Assembly (NCBI GenBank): GCA_964514285.1
Contig: CAZEQC010000002.1
Location: 1-64,000 of the forward strand
DNA length: 64,000 bases
Direction of reading: 5' to 3'
Origin: SKLM01 sp964514285
GTDB lineage: Bacteria; Chloroflexota; Anaerolineae; B4-G1
Shown here piece after piece: positions 42,113 to 51,085 of this stretch. The translations under genes were made by a program, and so were the position numbers. The stretch's first letter is position 1. Every line of letters begins with the position of its first letter. Under the pieces are notes generated by a model that had not been told where the DNA came from, ran no database searches, and saw only the letters and a program-made list of their open reading frames with translations.

Positions 42113-44878
42113 TCAGTGCGACCCCTTCCCCAGTCGTGAGGGAGGCAGACTTGTCCCGTCGAGCCGCAGATGGACGGGCTCGACGGTCCGATCGGGACCT
42201 GAGGCGTGCTGAGGTAATGCAGCTCTCTCACTCAAGCCGGCAGCACCACCCATATACTTGCGCAACAGAACATTGTCCACAAAGCTGCCCCTGGCGGTGA
42301 CGCTGGAGTCGCTATCAAATACAAAAGCGATCCAAACCTCGTCTTCTCCGACTAGATCACCTAGCTGGAACACGTCACTCAGATCTAACACTTCATCTGT
42401 GGTCCACTGCGACCAGTCACCGCTCACCAGCTGACCGTAGTAGTTCTCTCCGTCAACGGAAGCGCCCCAGAAGAACACGTCATATTCCATCTCAGTATCG
42501 CTCCACCAATCGAAGATCAACTCAGCGGCTGTGGCATCGGCGAGGCTGAATGGGCCGAAGACCATCCAAGCAAGGACATCGTTACGATAGTGGCGACCAC
42601 AGCTGAGCGTCGAATCACCAGTCCCGACACTCCATGCACTGAAGGAGCCGCCATGATCTCTGCAATCTCGCTTGTCCCAATAGTATAGACCGCTGTCGGA
42701 GTTTCCGTCACGGACGTTCCAGCGGCTGCCCGGGAATGCCCCCTCGAAGGTTTCGTCGAGGATGGTCTCCCATCCTCCTTGCCCACGAACAGTGACCGGG
42801 CGGACGTTACTCCAGCCGCTGTCTCCCCAAGCATTGGTGGCCTTGACCTGATAGTAGTACGTCCCGGGCGCCTTGCCGCCAAATGCCTTGTACACGTTCG
42901 TTGTAGGAGGATAGAGAATCGGGTTCAAGAGTGCTGCGTTGTCGCACTCCTGCAACGTATAGACGTTTGCCCGAGCGGCCGGGCTCCAACGCACCGTGTA
43001 GCTCCCGTCGCCGTCTGCATTGTCGATAGGCTCAAGGGAGGGCGTGTCGGGAACCGGCGGGTAATTTCTGAACAATAGGGGCAAATAGACGACGTGTTCC
43101 TGACCACCAGGAGATCTCACCCTGAACGCGTTCGGCAGCGTACCACTTCTGGCGTCGGGATTCGTGACCACGACGTGCCACGACCCCGCAGCAGCTCCCG
43201 CCAGGTCGAAGTCACAGGTGATCTTCGACGGATTGACCACAGCTACGTTTGTAGCGTTGATGTCCGGCTGGCCCGATTTGGTCAGTTTGACCATGGCCCC
43301 CGCCCGGAAGTTGCTGCCTGAGAGGTTGATGATATTCACAATCCCGGTGTTGAGCCCACTGGAAGGCGTGATGCCTGCCAGACTGGGAGCCTGCGGGGCC
43401 TCTACGCTGGTGCGAAGGCGAATCGCCACATCGGTGTTATACGTTGCGCCCATGTCCATCCACGAACTGCCCGAGGCACTCATATAGGTGCGCCCCGTTT
43501 CGATATTTCCGTGCGGATCGGTCGGGATAGGGTAACCATAGCTATGATTGGTGAACTTAGCCACTGCAATGACGTCGTCACCGGGAGTCACCGGCACGGG
43601 GGAGCTGAGCTCCACTGAATGATACCCAGCCTCACTGTAGGCGTTGTTCAAGCCCTCACCTAGCTTGTTGCTCAAGGTGTTTCCATTGAAATCATCGTAG
43701 ACGTAGACATCGACGTCGGTCGTAGCATCTGTGGTCCAGAACTCCACCCGGGTCACATTCGTGGTGGTGTCGGGGATGAACTTGGCCAACCCCCATCCGG
43801 TCGGATTGCCAAATCCCCAACTGCCCCACCAGCCATCATCATCGTAGTACCAGACGTCACCCGTAGAATCATAGTCCTGCCAACTGTGCACGAACGACGA
43901 GGCAGAGCCTATGTTGGCAGCGCCGTACGTGATGTAGAAATACCCGCCATCTCCCCAGTTCGTACCCCAGCTATTCCTCACAATCCAGCCATCCGCTGGA
44001 CCTGTACCGCCAGGCACGGGTGGCAGATTGTCACTCCAACCAACGATGAGCACACAGTGATTGATGGCATCCCCCGGGGTGTTGTAGTTGAAAGTGTGGG
44101 ACCCGTCATACGAACCGTCGAAACCCTGACCAGCGTTGGCATCCATCGAAGTGATGATGGGACCATGGTCGTAGAGATACTGCTTCAGGACCTGGGGGTC
44201 AGGTACCGAACCACCATTGATGAGACGCCAGTCCAAGAGCGTCTTCTGATAGGGGCAGGTGCCCTTACAACCAACATCGCTGGGCACGTGCGGATCGCAC
44301 GTCTCCAAGACCGTGCCCGTCTGGGAGAAAAGGCTGGCGAGCATAAAGGCGTTTCCGCCATCACAACTCCCCCAGTAATCACCGGGATTAGGGTACTGAA
44401 AATCGTTCAACTCACGCCAGTTGCACTCTTTTGCATGGTTTTGCGAAAAGTCGAAGGTACCCGCCCCGTCGATCAGTAGTCTGGACTCGAAGCTACCCAG
44501 GAAACCGAAGGCGTAGCATGATCCGCAGGGATTCTGATTCTCCACCGGCGTGACGTAGGTCTGCCCGCCTCTGTCGCGCCAATCAAACTCATCTGGTAGC
44601 GCCCCCATAACGGTGCTTCCAGGCATCTTCTGGCCTGTGAGATGTGAGAGGTCCATGGGAGGCCGGATGAAGCCCGTTCCCGGGGGCAGCGGTTCCCTTG
44701 CCCCAGCATGCAGAGGCGCCTTCTGGGGCTGAGGCGGCGGCAGCTGTTCCAGGACAGGAGAACCTGTCGATTCGATCAGCACTGGTGGAACCGTATCTTG
44801 AGCACGGCCGGCCGAAAAGAACAGCAACAGCGATACCAAGGCCATTGCTGAAGTTACCATGATACCTCGCATTTTCAT
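42113..44878 (-). CDS. Secreted multidomain papain-family (C1) cysteine protease
   Basis: 921 residues, ATG start behind AAGGAGC. The N-terminal signal peptide (about 1-26, cut after AGRA) precedes a Pro-rich propeptide. The C1 domain (about 93-325) has the active-site Cys in VENQNPCGSCYAFG, His in NHCVLIVGW and Asn in RNSWGTNWGDGGYFYI. Then come a lectin-like domain (about 340-480), an IPT/TIG domain (about 495-585), the linker VYLPLLFRNYPP, an FnIII-like domain (about 600-690) and a beta-rich end domain (about 700-880). It should be exported and digest proteins outside the cell. Its own promoter lies at 45023-45050. No C-terminal sorting helix is seen. Confidence 0.88.
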   Translation of the reverse strand: MKMRGIMVTSAMALVSLLLFFSAGRAQDTVPPVLIESTGSPVLEQLPPPQPQKAPLHAGAREPLPPGTGFIRPPMDLSHLTGQKMPGSTVMGALPDEFDWRDRGGQTYVTPVENQNPCGSCYAFGFLGSFESRLLIDGAGTFDFSQNHAKECNWRELNDFQYPNPGDYWGSCDGGNAFMLASLFSQTGTVLETCDPHVPSDVGCKGTCPYQKTLLDWRLINGGSVPDPQVLKQYLYDHGPIITSMDANAGQGFDGSYDGSHTFNYNTPGDAINHCVLIVGWSDNLPPVPGGTGPADGWIVRNSWGTNWGDGGYFYITYGAANIGSASSFVHSWQDYDSTGDVWYYDDDGWWGSWGFGNPTGWGLAKFIPDTTTNVTRVEFWTTDATTDVDVYVYDDFNGNTLSNKLGEGLNNAYSEAGYHSVELSSPVPVTPGDDVIAVAKFTNHSYGYPIPTDPHGNIETGRTYMSASGSSWMDMGATYNTDVAIRLRTSVEAPQAPSLAGITPSSGLNTGIVNIINLSGSNFRAGAMVKLTKSGQPDINATNVAVVNPSKITCDFDLAGAAAGSWHVVVTNPDARSGTLPNAFRVRSPGGQEHVVYLPLLFRNYPPVPDTPSLEPIDNADGDGSYTVRWSPAARANVYTLQECDNAALLNPILYPPTTNVYKAFGGKAPGTYYYQVKATNAWGDSGWSNVRPVTVRGQGGWETILDETFEGAFPGSRWNVRDGNSDSGLYYWDKRDCRDHGGSFSAWSVGTGDSTLSCGRHYRNDVLAWMVFGPFSLADATAAELIFDWWSDTEMEYDVFFWGASVDGENYYGQLVSGDWSQWTTDEVLDLSDVFQLGDLVGEDEVWIAFVFDSDSSVTARGSFVDNVLLRKYMGGAAGLSERAALPQHASGPDRTVEPVHLRLDGTSLPPSRLGKGSH

Positions 44879-45022
44879 CGATTTTGCTCCTTGAATAATG
44901 GGGCGGGGATGGGCAGGCCGGATCGATTAGAGACAGAGGCCTGACAGCTGGCGAAGGGACGCTATGGCAAGACTTGGCGAGCAAGAGCCGCAGGCAGCCG
45001 TTACAACCCCTTGCAGCATCGG

Positions 45023-45050
45023 ATTCTACTTCAGAACGAAGGGAAGTCAA
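45023..45050 (-). promoter_or_regulatory. Promoter of the C1 peptidase gene
   Basis: On the minus strand TTGACT, 16 bases, TAGAAT (5/6 each). The leader would be about 140 bases. The gene-free stretch 44879-45337 holds this, the possible plus-strand -10 at 45182 and nothing else I recognise. Confidence 0.6.
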
Positions 45051-45181
45051 GTATGCCAGAGGTCATACTCTTTGCCGGGAAAAGAGCCTCGACCAGAACA
45101 CCTTGGGCCCCAAGGCAATTGGGGAGGCGTCGACACAAGTCTCCATAGCGGATCCAAGTGGCGGTACAACGTCGATCAAGC

Positions 45182-45187
45182 TATAAT
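45182..45187 (+). promoter_or_regulatory. Possible -10 element upstream of the GT39 gene
   Basis: TATAAT, about 150 bases before ATG 45338, with no good -35. Confidence 0.3.
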
Positions 45188-45337
45188 CTGGATATGATCG
45201 TGCAGATGTCTGCCGCTCTGGGGCCGGCTGGTCAACCATCACCGCTCGAAGGGCCGCCCCCGCGTACCGCTTCCAAGCGCGCCTTCTGGAGGCCCGCCAC
45301 GTCTTCATAGTTCCTCAAGAATGAAGCCCCTGACATA

Positions 45338-47026
45338 ATGCCTCGAAAACGCTTTCGCTACTTAGCGGCAATCAGCCTTCTACTCCTGGTCGGCTTCCTG
45401 GTGCGTGCTGTCTCTCTGGACGCCCAATCTTTCTGGCGAGATGAGGTGGACGCGCTACGCTTTGCCACGGCGCCATGGGCGGAGATGCTGAGCAACTTCA
45501 CCCGACCGGGCTGGAACGGCCCTCTCTACTACCTGTTGCTGCGGGGCTGGATCACGCTCGCGGGGACGAGCGAGTATGCTATGCGCTTCTTCTCCCTCCT
45601 GTTTGGCGTTCTCAGCGCTCCGCTGATCTACGCGCTCGGCCGCCGTCTCTTCAAGTCATCGGTCGGTGTAACCTCTATGCTACTGATCATCACCTCCCCC
45701 TACCTGGTCTGGTACAGTCAAGAGGTGAAGATGTATACACTGGTGTTGAGCCTGGCCTTGTTAGCCATCTACAGCCTACGCCGCGCCCTTGAGGGAGGCA
45801 GCTGGGCATGGTGGGTGGCCCAGATTGCAGCGACCTCCATGGCGTTCTACTCGCACGTCCTGGCCGCCCTCCTCGTCCCCGTCCAAGTGTTGCTCTGTTT
45901 GGCCTGGTGGTCGCAGACGCAGAAGAGATGGCGAGGAGCACTCATCAGTCTAGCATGCCTCACTTTACCCTATGTGCCGCTAGCCATCTGGCAGGCACCT
46001 CTAGCTCTGCAATCTCGTGACACCGGCTTCTATCCCTACTCACTGACGCAGATGACCGCGATTCTCCTTAACGGCTGGGCGACCGGTGTGAAGGGCTGGG
46101 GACATCCTTGGGTGACAGCCCTGTTGAGTTTGCTCGCCGGCGTGGAGGTGCTGAATGCCCTGCCTGCTCTCGTAGCGATTGTAGGACGATTGCTGATCTC
46201 AGTTATCCACCGGTCTCCCCTCCCTTTGATGCGGGCCTCCAGACTGATGAGAGCCCTCGTATCCCAACGTGACAGGGCTTCAAGGGAACAATCGGAGTGG
46301 CGAACAGGCAATCAGGCCCCCCTAGTCCTCATGATCTGGCTTCTGGTTCCCTTGCTAAGTGTGTGGCTGATCTCACTGCGGCAGCCCCTGTTCACTGATC
46401 GTTATCTCATCTGGACCGCACCAGCGTTCTATCTGCTTGTTGCGCTGTCACTGACGTCCCTTGCCACGATCGAGCACGAGATGCGTTGGATCGTCGTGCC
46501 GCTTCTAGTTGCCACCTTGACCATCAATGGTGTGAACCTGCATCAGCAGGCCACCCGGCCGATCAAATCGGATTTCCGCGCTGCCGCGGCGTACGTAGCC
46601 GACTACCAAGAGCCTCCAGAGGCCGACCAACCGGCCCTGGTGGAGGGCAGATTTCGCCACACCGTGTATCTGCCGATCTTGGCTACGGGCCTCCGGGGTT
46701 TCGACAATCTGATCATCTTTCAGATTCCCCACGGGAGGTACACGTTCGACTACTATTTCCCGATTGAGGCGTATCCTCAAGCCGAAGGGCTTTATACCAA
46801 CCATCGAACGCCAGACGGCGAGTATTCTCTGAGCGAGGAGCAAGCCGCGCGTCAGATGAGAGAGATGACAAGAGGGTATGAGACAGTATGGCTGGTCGCC
46901 ACCGAGGTGTCGATGTGGGACGAGCGCAATCTGGTGCAACAATGGCTGAATCAACACGCCAAGCAGACGACCGAAGCGCACTTCCACCGAGTGGACGTCT
47001 ATCGATACGAGTTTCCCTATCGCTAG
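45338..47026 (+). CDS. GT39-like membrane glycosyltransferase (no C-terminal beta-domain)
   Basis: 562 residues, polytopic. The first loop SLDAQSFWRDEVDALRFA holds the D/E pair used as catalytic base in PMT/ArnT-type enzymes; the DE motif here is clearer than in the transferases at the window start. LVWYSQEVKMYTL and FSLLFGVLSAPLIYALGRRLF are typical of the mannosyltransferase-like PMT_2 family. It ends with a short soluble region (YETVWLVATEVSMWD). It lacks the repeated beta-domain of the other family members in this window. The substrate is unknown. It stands between a divergent protease gene and gyrA. Confidence 0.85.
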   Translation: MPRKRFRYLAAISLLLLVGFLVRAVSLDAQSFWRDEVDALRFATAPWAEMLSNFTRPGWNGPLYYLLLRGWITLAGTSEYAMRFFSLLFGVLSAPLIYALGRRLFKSSVGVTSMLLIITSPYLVWYSQEVKMYTLVLSLALLAIYSLRRALEGGSWAWWVAQIAATSMAFYSHVLAALLVPVQVLLCLAWWSQTQKRWRGALISLACLTLPYVPLAIWQAPLALQSRDTGFYPYSLTQMTAILLNGWATGVKGWGHPWVTALLSLLAGVEVLNALPALVAIVGRLLISVIHRSPLPLMRASRLMRALVSQRDRASREQSEWRTGNQAPLVLMIWLLVPLLSVWLISLRQPLFTDRYLIWTAPAFYLLVALSLTSLATIEHEMRWIVVPLLVATLTINGVNLHQQATRPIKSDFRAAAAYVADYQEPPEADQPALVEGRFRHTVYLPILATGLRGFDNLIIFQIPHGRYTFDYYFPIEAYPQAEGLYTNHRTPDGEYSLSEEQAARQMREMTRGYETVWLVATEVSMWDERNLVQQWLNQHAKQTTEAHFHRVDVYRYEFPYR

Positions 47027-47056
47027 CGGCGCGTCCATAGACCGGACATGCCACGT

Positions 47057-47085
47057 TTTACGTTTCAGGCCTTAAGGAGTATAAT
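47057..47085 (+). promoter_or_regulatory. gyrA promoter
   Basis: TTTACG (4/6), a 17-base spacer and TATAAT (47080-47085). The start of transcription would be near 47092, 38 bases before TTG 47130. Confidence 0.65.
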
Positions 47086-47129
47086 ACTGCCTCAGATTCA
47101 TCGTTTCTTGACGGTCTGGAGGATACCCC

Positions 47130-49598
47130 TTGGAAGCTGAGATCGGTACAGTACAACCCATAGACATTGAGCGCGAGATGCGCAGCGCTTATCTTGACTA
47201 CGCTATGAGCGTCATCATCTCGCGTGCTTTGCCCGATGCCCGTGACGGCCTCAAGCCGGTTCAACGGCGCATTCTTTACGCGATGCAGGACCTGGGGCTG
47301 CGCCCGGATCGCGCCTACAAAAAATCTGCCCGTATCGTCGGCGACGTGCTGGGCAAGTACCATCCTCATGGCGATAGCGCCGTTTACAACGCCATGGCAC
47401 GGATGGCCCAGGACTTCAGCCTGCGGTACCCGCTGGTAGATGGGCACGGGAACTTCGGCTCAATCGATGGTGACAGCCCTGCAGCTATGCGCTACACCGA
47501 GGCGCGGCTGGATCAGATTGCCACCGAGCTTCTACAGGACATCGATAAAGGCACTGTCGATTGGGTCGACAACTTCGACGGATCGTTGCAAGAGCCGGAG
47601 GTACTGCCAGCTCGGCTTCCCAACCTGCTCGTCAACGGATCCGCCGGAATTGCCGTCGGCATGGCAACCAACATCCCCCCACATAACCTGACCGAGGTGT
47701 GCGACGCCATCGCCCTGCTGATCGACCACTGGGGTAACCCGGACGAGGTGACCCTGGACGATCTGATGGCTCACGTGAAGGGCCCGGATTTCCCCACCGG
47801 TGGCGTTATCGTGGGACGAGAAGGGATCACCCAGACCTATGCGACAGGGCGAGGCCGAATCATCGTGCGAGCCAAGACACAGATCGAGGAGATGGACGGC
47901 GGCCAGCATCGCATTGTGGTCACCGAGATCCCGTACCAGCTCAACAAGACCACGCTGCTGGAACGGATTGCGAAGCTGGTTCGGTCGGACCGCCTGACGA
48001 GCATTTCTGACCTGCGGGACGAGTCAGATCGACGGGGGCTGAGCATCATCATCGAACTGAAGCGCGGCACTCAGCCGCGCAAGGCGCTCAACCGGCTGTT
48101 CAAGTATACGCCGCTCCAGACCACCTTTGGTGCGCAGATGATGGCCATCGTCGACAATGAGCCCCAACTCTTGAGCCTCAAGCGAGCGCTCCAACGATAT
48201 GTTGACCATCGACGCGACGTATTGATCCGCCGCACACAGTACGAACTACAGAAAGCGCAACGTCGAGCCCACATCCTGGAGGGCTTGCTCACAGCCCTGG
48301 ATCATCTGGACGCCGTCATCCAGACTATTCGAGAGTCACCGGACGTGAGCACCGCTCGTGAACGACTGATAGAGCGCTTCGCTCTCACGGAGATGCAGGC
48401 GGAGGCGATTCTCGACATGCCGCTGCGACGCCTGGCAGCGCTCGAGCGGCAGAAGATCGAGGACGAGTACGCAGAGTTGAGCGAGGAGATCGCTCGGCTA
48501 CAGGACTTGTTGGCCTCACCGCACAAGATCCTGCAGCTGATCAAAGATGATCTGAACGACCTGAAGGAGAGCTACGGTGACGAACGCCGGACGCGCATCA
48601 TCCACGGCGATGCGGAGCTCGATGAGGAAGACCTGATTGCCGAGGAAGAGATCTTCATCTCGATCACGGAAAGAGGTTACATCAAACGTGTGCCGATGGA
48701 CGTCTACCGGACGCAGCGGCGAGGAGGCCGAGGGGTGATTGGGGTAGACACCCGCGAGGAGGACGAAGTGCTCCACTTCTTCCCCGCTCATACCCTCGAC
48801 TCCATTCTGTTCTTCAGCGACAAGGGAAAAGTGTACCAGAAACGCGCTTACGAGATACCGAGCGCGGGCCGCACCGCCGAGGGAGATCTGCTGGTCGGGG
48901 TCATCAGCCTCGATGCTGACGAGCGAATCACGTCGGCGATTGCTGTGTCGGACTTCGAGGAAGAAGGCTACCTGACCATGTTCACGAGGCACGGCAGGGT
49001 CAAGCGGACAGTTTTAAGCGAGTTCGAGGACGTGCGGCCCAGTGGGCTGATAGCCATTCGACTGGAAGAAGGGCCTTTCGGGCAGGATGAATTAGGATGG
49101 GTCCGTCGCACGGAAGGAGCCCAGGAACTGATCGTCGTCACCGAACAAGGGCAAGCGTTGCGCTTCCGAGAGAACGAGGTGCGGTCTGTTGGTAGAAACG
49201 CCAAGGGCGTATATGCCATCAACTTGGCACCGGGAGACCAAGTGGTGAGTGCGTGTATCGTCGATCCCAAGGCCGATCTGCTGACTGTGACAACGAAGGG
49301 GTACGGCAAACGGACGCCGCTCAGCGAATTCCGAACCCAAGGACGTTACACAAAAGGGGTGCTCTGTTTCAGAGGCAAGAACGCAGGGGGCATCGCCGCG
49401 GCCGGCGTGGTCCATCCGGAAGATCAGATCACGTTCATCACAGCCGGTGGCATCGCGCTCCGCACCCATGCAAAGGAGATATCTCGGCTCGGCCGTGCCA
49501 CAAGGGGCGTGACGATCATGGATTTGAAGCCAGGGGATGAGATCGCGTCCATGGCCGTCATGGAGAACGACCGAACAACCCCGGGAGAAGAGGATTGA
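47130..49598 (+). CDS. gyrA: DNA gyrase subunit A
   Basis: 822 residues, TTG start seven bases after GGAGG. The catalytic tyrosine is Tyr122 in AAMRYTEARL, the same number as in E. coli. The quinolone region is GDSAVYN, with Ser83 but Asn at position 87 where E. coli has Asp. The C-terminal pinwheel carries the GyrA box QRRGGRG (about residue 527), which is needed for DNA wrapping and separates GyrA from ParC. With GyrB it introduces negative supercoils. gyrB is not in this window. The AlbA_2 gene follows 10 bases later. Confidence 0.95.
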   Translation: MEAEIGTVQPIDIEREMRSAYLDYAMSVIISRALPDARDGLKPVQRRILYAMQDLGLRPDRAYKKSARIVGDVLGKYHPHGDSAVYNAMARMAQDFSLRYPLVDGHGNFGSIDGDSPAAMRYTEARLDQIATELLQDIDKGTVDWVDNFDGSLQEPEVLPARLPNLLVNGSAGIAVGMATNIPPHNLTEVCDAIALLIDHWGNPDEVTLDDLMAHVKGPDFPTGGVIVGREGITQTYATGRGRIIVRAKTQIEEMDGGQHRIVVTEIPYQLNKTTLLERIAKLVRSDRLTSISDLRDESDRRGLSIIIELKRGTQPRKALNRLFKYTPLQTTFGAQMMAIVDNEPQLLSLKRALQRYVDHRRDVLIRRTQYELQKAQRRAHILEGLLTALDHLDAVIQTIRESPDVSTARERLIERFALTEMQAEAILDMPLRRLAALERQKIEDEYAELSEEIARLQDLLASPHKILQLIKDDLNDLKESYGDERRTRIIHGDAELDEEDLIAEEEIFISITERGYIKRVPMDVYRTQRRGGRGVIGVDTREEDEVLHFFPAHTLDSILFFSDKGKVYQKRAYEIPSAGRTAEGDLLVGVISLDADERITSAIAVSDFEEEGYLTMFTRHGRVKRTVLSEFEDVRPSGLIAIRLEEGPFGQDELGWVRRTEGAQELIVVTEQGQALRFRENEVRSVGRNAKGVYAINLAPGDQVVSACIVDPKADLLTVTTKGYGKRTPLSEFRTQGRYTKGVLCFRGKNAGGIAAAGVVHPEDQITFITAGGIALRTHAKEISRLGRATRGVTIMDLKPGDEIASMAVMENDRTTPGEED

Positions 49599-49608
49599 TA
49601 GGTAGCGG

Positions 49609-50997
49609 ATGAGGGACAAAGAGAAAAGCAGTGTAGATCTGCAAATAAGCTCTTGGCAACCAGGCCAGATGCAGGCCCTCATGCCGGAACCGGATCCTCA
49701 GGCCTTGGCCGAAACCTTGGTCGCCTTTGCTAACTCAGACGGCGGGACTATCTTGATCGGCGCCGATGAAGATGGGAGAATCACCGGACAAGTCTTCACC
49801 GATGAGGTGGAAATGGCGCTACAGGCTGCTGTGGAGAAGTGCCGACCACCCGTCGAGGCTCGCTGGCACCGAGCCACGGCCGAGGACGGGCCGGTCTTCT
49901 CCATCGTGGTCAACCGGAGCCCCGAACTCCACAGCCTAGCTGACGGGCGCGTCCTGGTCCGCACAGGGATGGAGAACCGCCCCCTCAGTGGAGAGGAGAT
50001 CCGCCAGCTGGCTGCCACCAAGTCTACCGGAGACTTTGAGTCGGAGCTAGCACCAGGAGCCGAGCGCAGCGATTTCGACGACGTCGTCGTGGAGGCGTTT
50101 GTCGAGAAATGGAAAGAGCGCCAGCATCGAGAGTGGACCCGATCAGTGGACGACCTTTTGCTCGAGATGGGGGCTATGACCGAGGATGGTCACCCGACTG
50201 TCGCGGGTGTACTGCTGTTCGCCTCCAACCCTCAGATCTTTTTTCCACAAAGCGGGCTCACATTCGTGAAGTTCATCGGACGGGAACCTCGAGGCGCGGA
50301 TGGCTATCCTGGCTATGGACGTCGAGAAGAGATCGGGGGCCCGCTACCTAAGATCATACAGAGAGCTTGGCAAGTGGTCGGGGAGGAGATGCGCAAGGGG
50401 GCAGTGGTCACCGAGCTTGAGCGAAAGGAGCGCACTGAATACCCCGTTTCGGCGGTGCGGGAGGCGTTGGTCAACGCCGTGGCGCACCGCGACTATCGCC
50501 TGCGTGGTCGTCGTATCGAAGTGCGTATGTTCTCGGACCGGATGGAGATCACGAGCCCTGGTGGGTTGCCGGGGTTCATCACCGTGGACAACATCGTCGA
50601 TGAGCACTTCTCACGCAATCCGCGGATCGTCTCTGGGCTTTATCAGTGGGGTTATATCGAAGAGTTGGGATTGGGCGTCGACCTGATGATCGACGAGATG
50701 GTACGGGCTGGTCATCCTCCCCCCAGGTTCAAGGATAGTCCCTATGCCTTTGGCGTGACGCTCTACAACGTCCTTGAGCGTGAGCCTCAACCTGAATGGG
50801 CCGGGCGTGTGAGCGAGCGCCAGGCCAAGGCTCTCGCCTACGCGGAGAAGAATGGTCGTATCACCAACCGCGAGTACCGTGATATTTGTCCGGGTCTGAG
50901 CGCTGAAACGCTGCGTTTGGACCTCGCCGAGCTGGTGGACAGGGGGTTATTGCTCAAGGTTGGGGCCAAGAGAGGAACCTACTACATCTTGAAATGA
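49609..50997 (+). CDS. AlbA_2 (Schlafen-like) / HATPase / winged-helix protein, RecG-like regulator family
   Basis: 462 residues. The N-terminal AlbA_2 divergent AAA-like domain shows ETLVAFANSDGGTILIGADEDGRITG. A HATPase_c_4 domain lies at about 275-375 (REALVNAVAHRDYRLRGR, RMEITSPGGLPGFI, SRNPRIVSGLYQWGYIEELGLGVD). A winged helix ends the protein (ITNREYRDICPGLSAETLRLDLAELVDRGLLLKVG). Such proteins are often annotated as RecG-like helicases but carry no helicase motifs. They are thought to be transcriptional regulators; this is family-level inference. The phased TATCCCAA repeats start 15 bases after its stop and may be its binding sites. Confidence 0.85.
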   Translation: MRDKEKSSVDLQISSWQPGQMQALMPEPDPQALAETLVAFANSDGGTILIGADEDGRITGQVFTDEVEMALQAAVEKCRPPVEARWHRATAEDGPVFSIVVNRSPELHSLADGRVLVRTGMENRPLSGEEIRQLAATKSTGDFESELAPGAERSDFDDVVVEAFVEKWKERQHREWTRSVDDLLLEMGAMTEDGHPTVAGVLLFASNPQIFFPQSGLTFVKFIGREPRGADGYPGYGRREEIGGPLPKIIQRAWQVVGEEMRKGAVVTELERKERTEYPVSAVREALVNAVAHRDYRLRGRRIEVRMFSDRMEITSPGGLPGFITVDNIVDEHFSRNPRIVSGLYQWGYIEELGLGVDLMIDEMVRAGHPPPRFKDSPYAFGVTLYNVLEREPQPEWAGRVSERQAKALAYAEKNGRITNREYRDICPGLSAETLRLDLAELVDRGLLLKVGAKRGTYYILK

Positions 50998-51012
50998 CCA
51001 GCACAACTCGTT

Positions 51013-51051
51013 TATCCCAAGAATATCCCAAATTATCCCAAATTATCCCAA
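51013..51051 (+). repeat. Four phased TATCCCAA repeats
   Basis: TATCCCAA occurs at 51013-51020, 51024-51031, 51034-51041 and 51044-51051, that is at 11, 10 and 10 base steps, in one orientation. This is close to one helical turn. It lies between the AlbA_2 gene and the DUF2079 start. Confidence 0.9.
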
Positions 51052-51085
51052 ATAGCAGCATCCTGGAGGATCCACGTAGGCATCA

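Noticed and set aside
49609..50997. RecG helicase
   Set aside because: Often annotated so, but there are no Walker A, DExH or other helicase motifs; the architecture is AlbA_2-HATPase-winged helix.
51013..51051. CRISPR-like array
   Set aside because: Units are only 8-10 bases, without spacers, and no cas gene is in the window.
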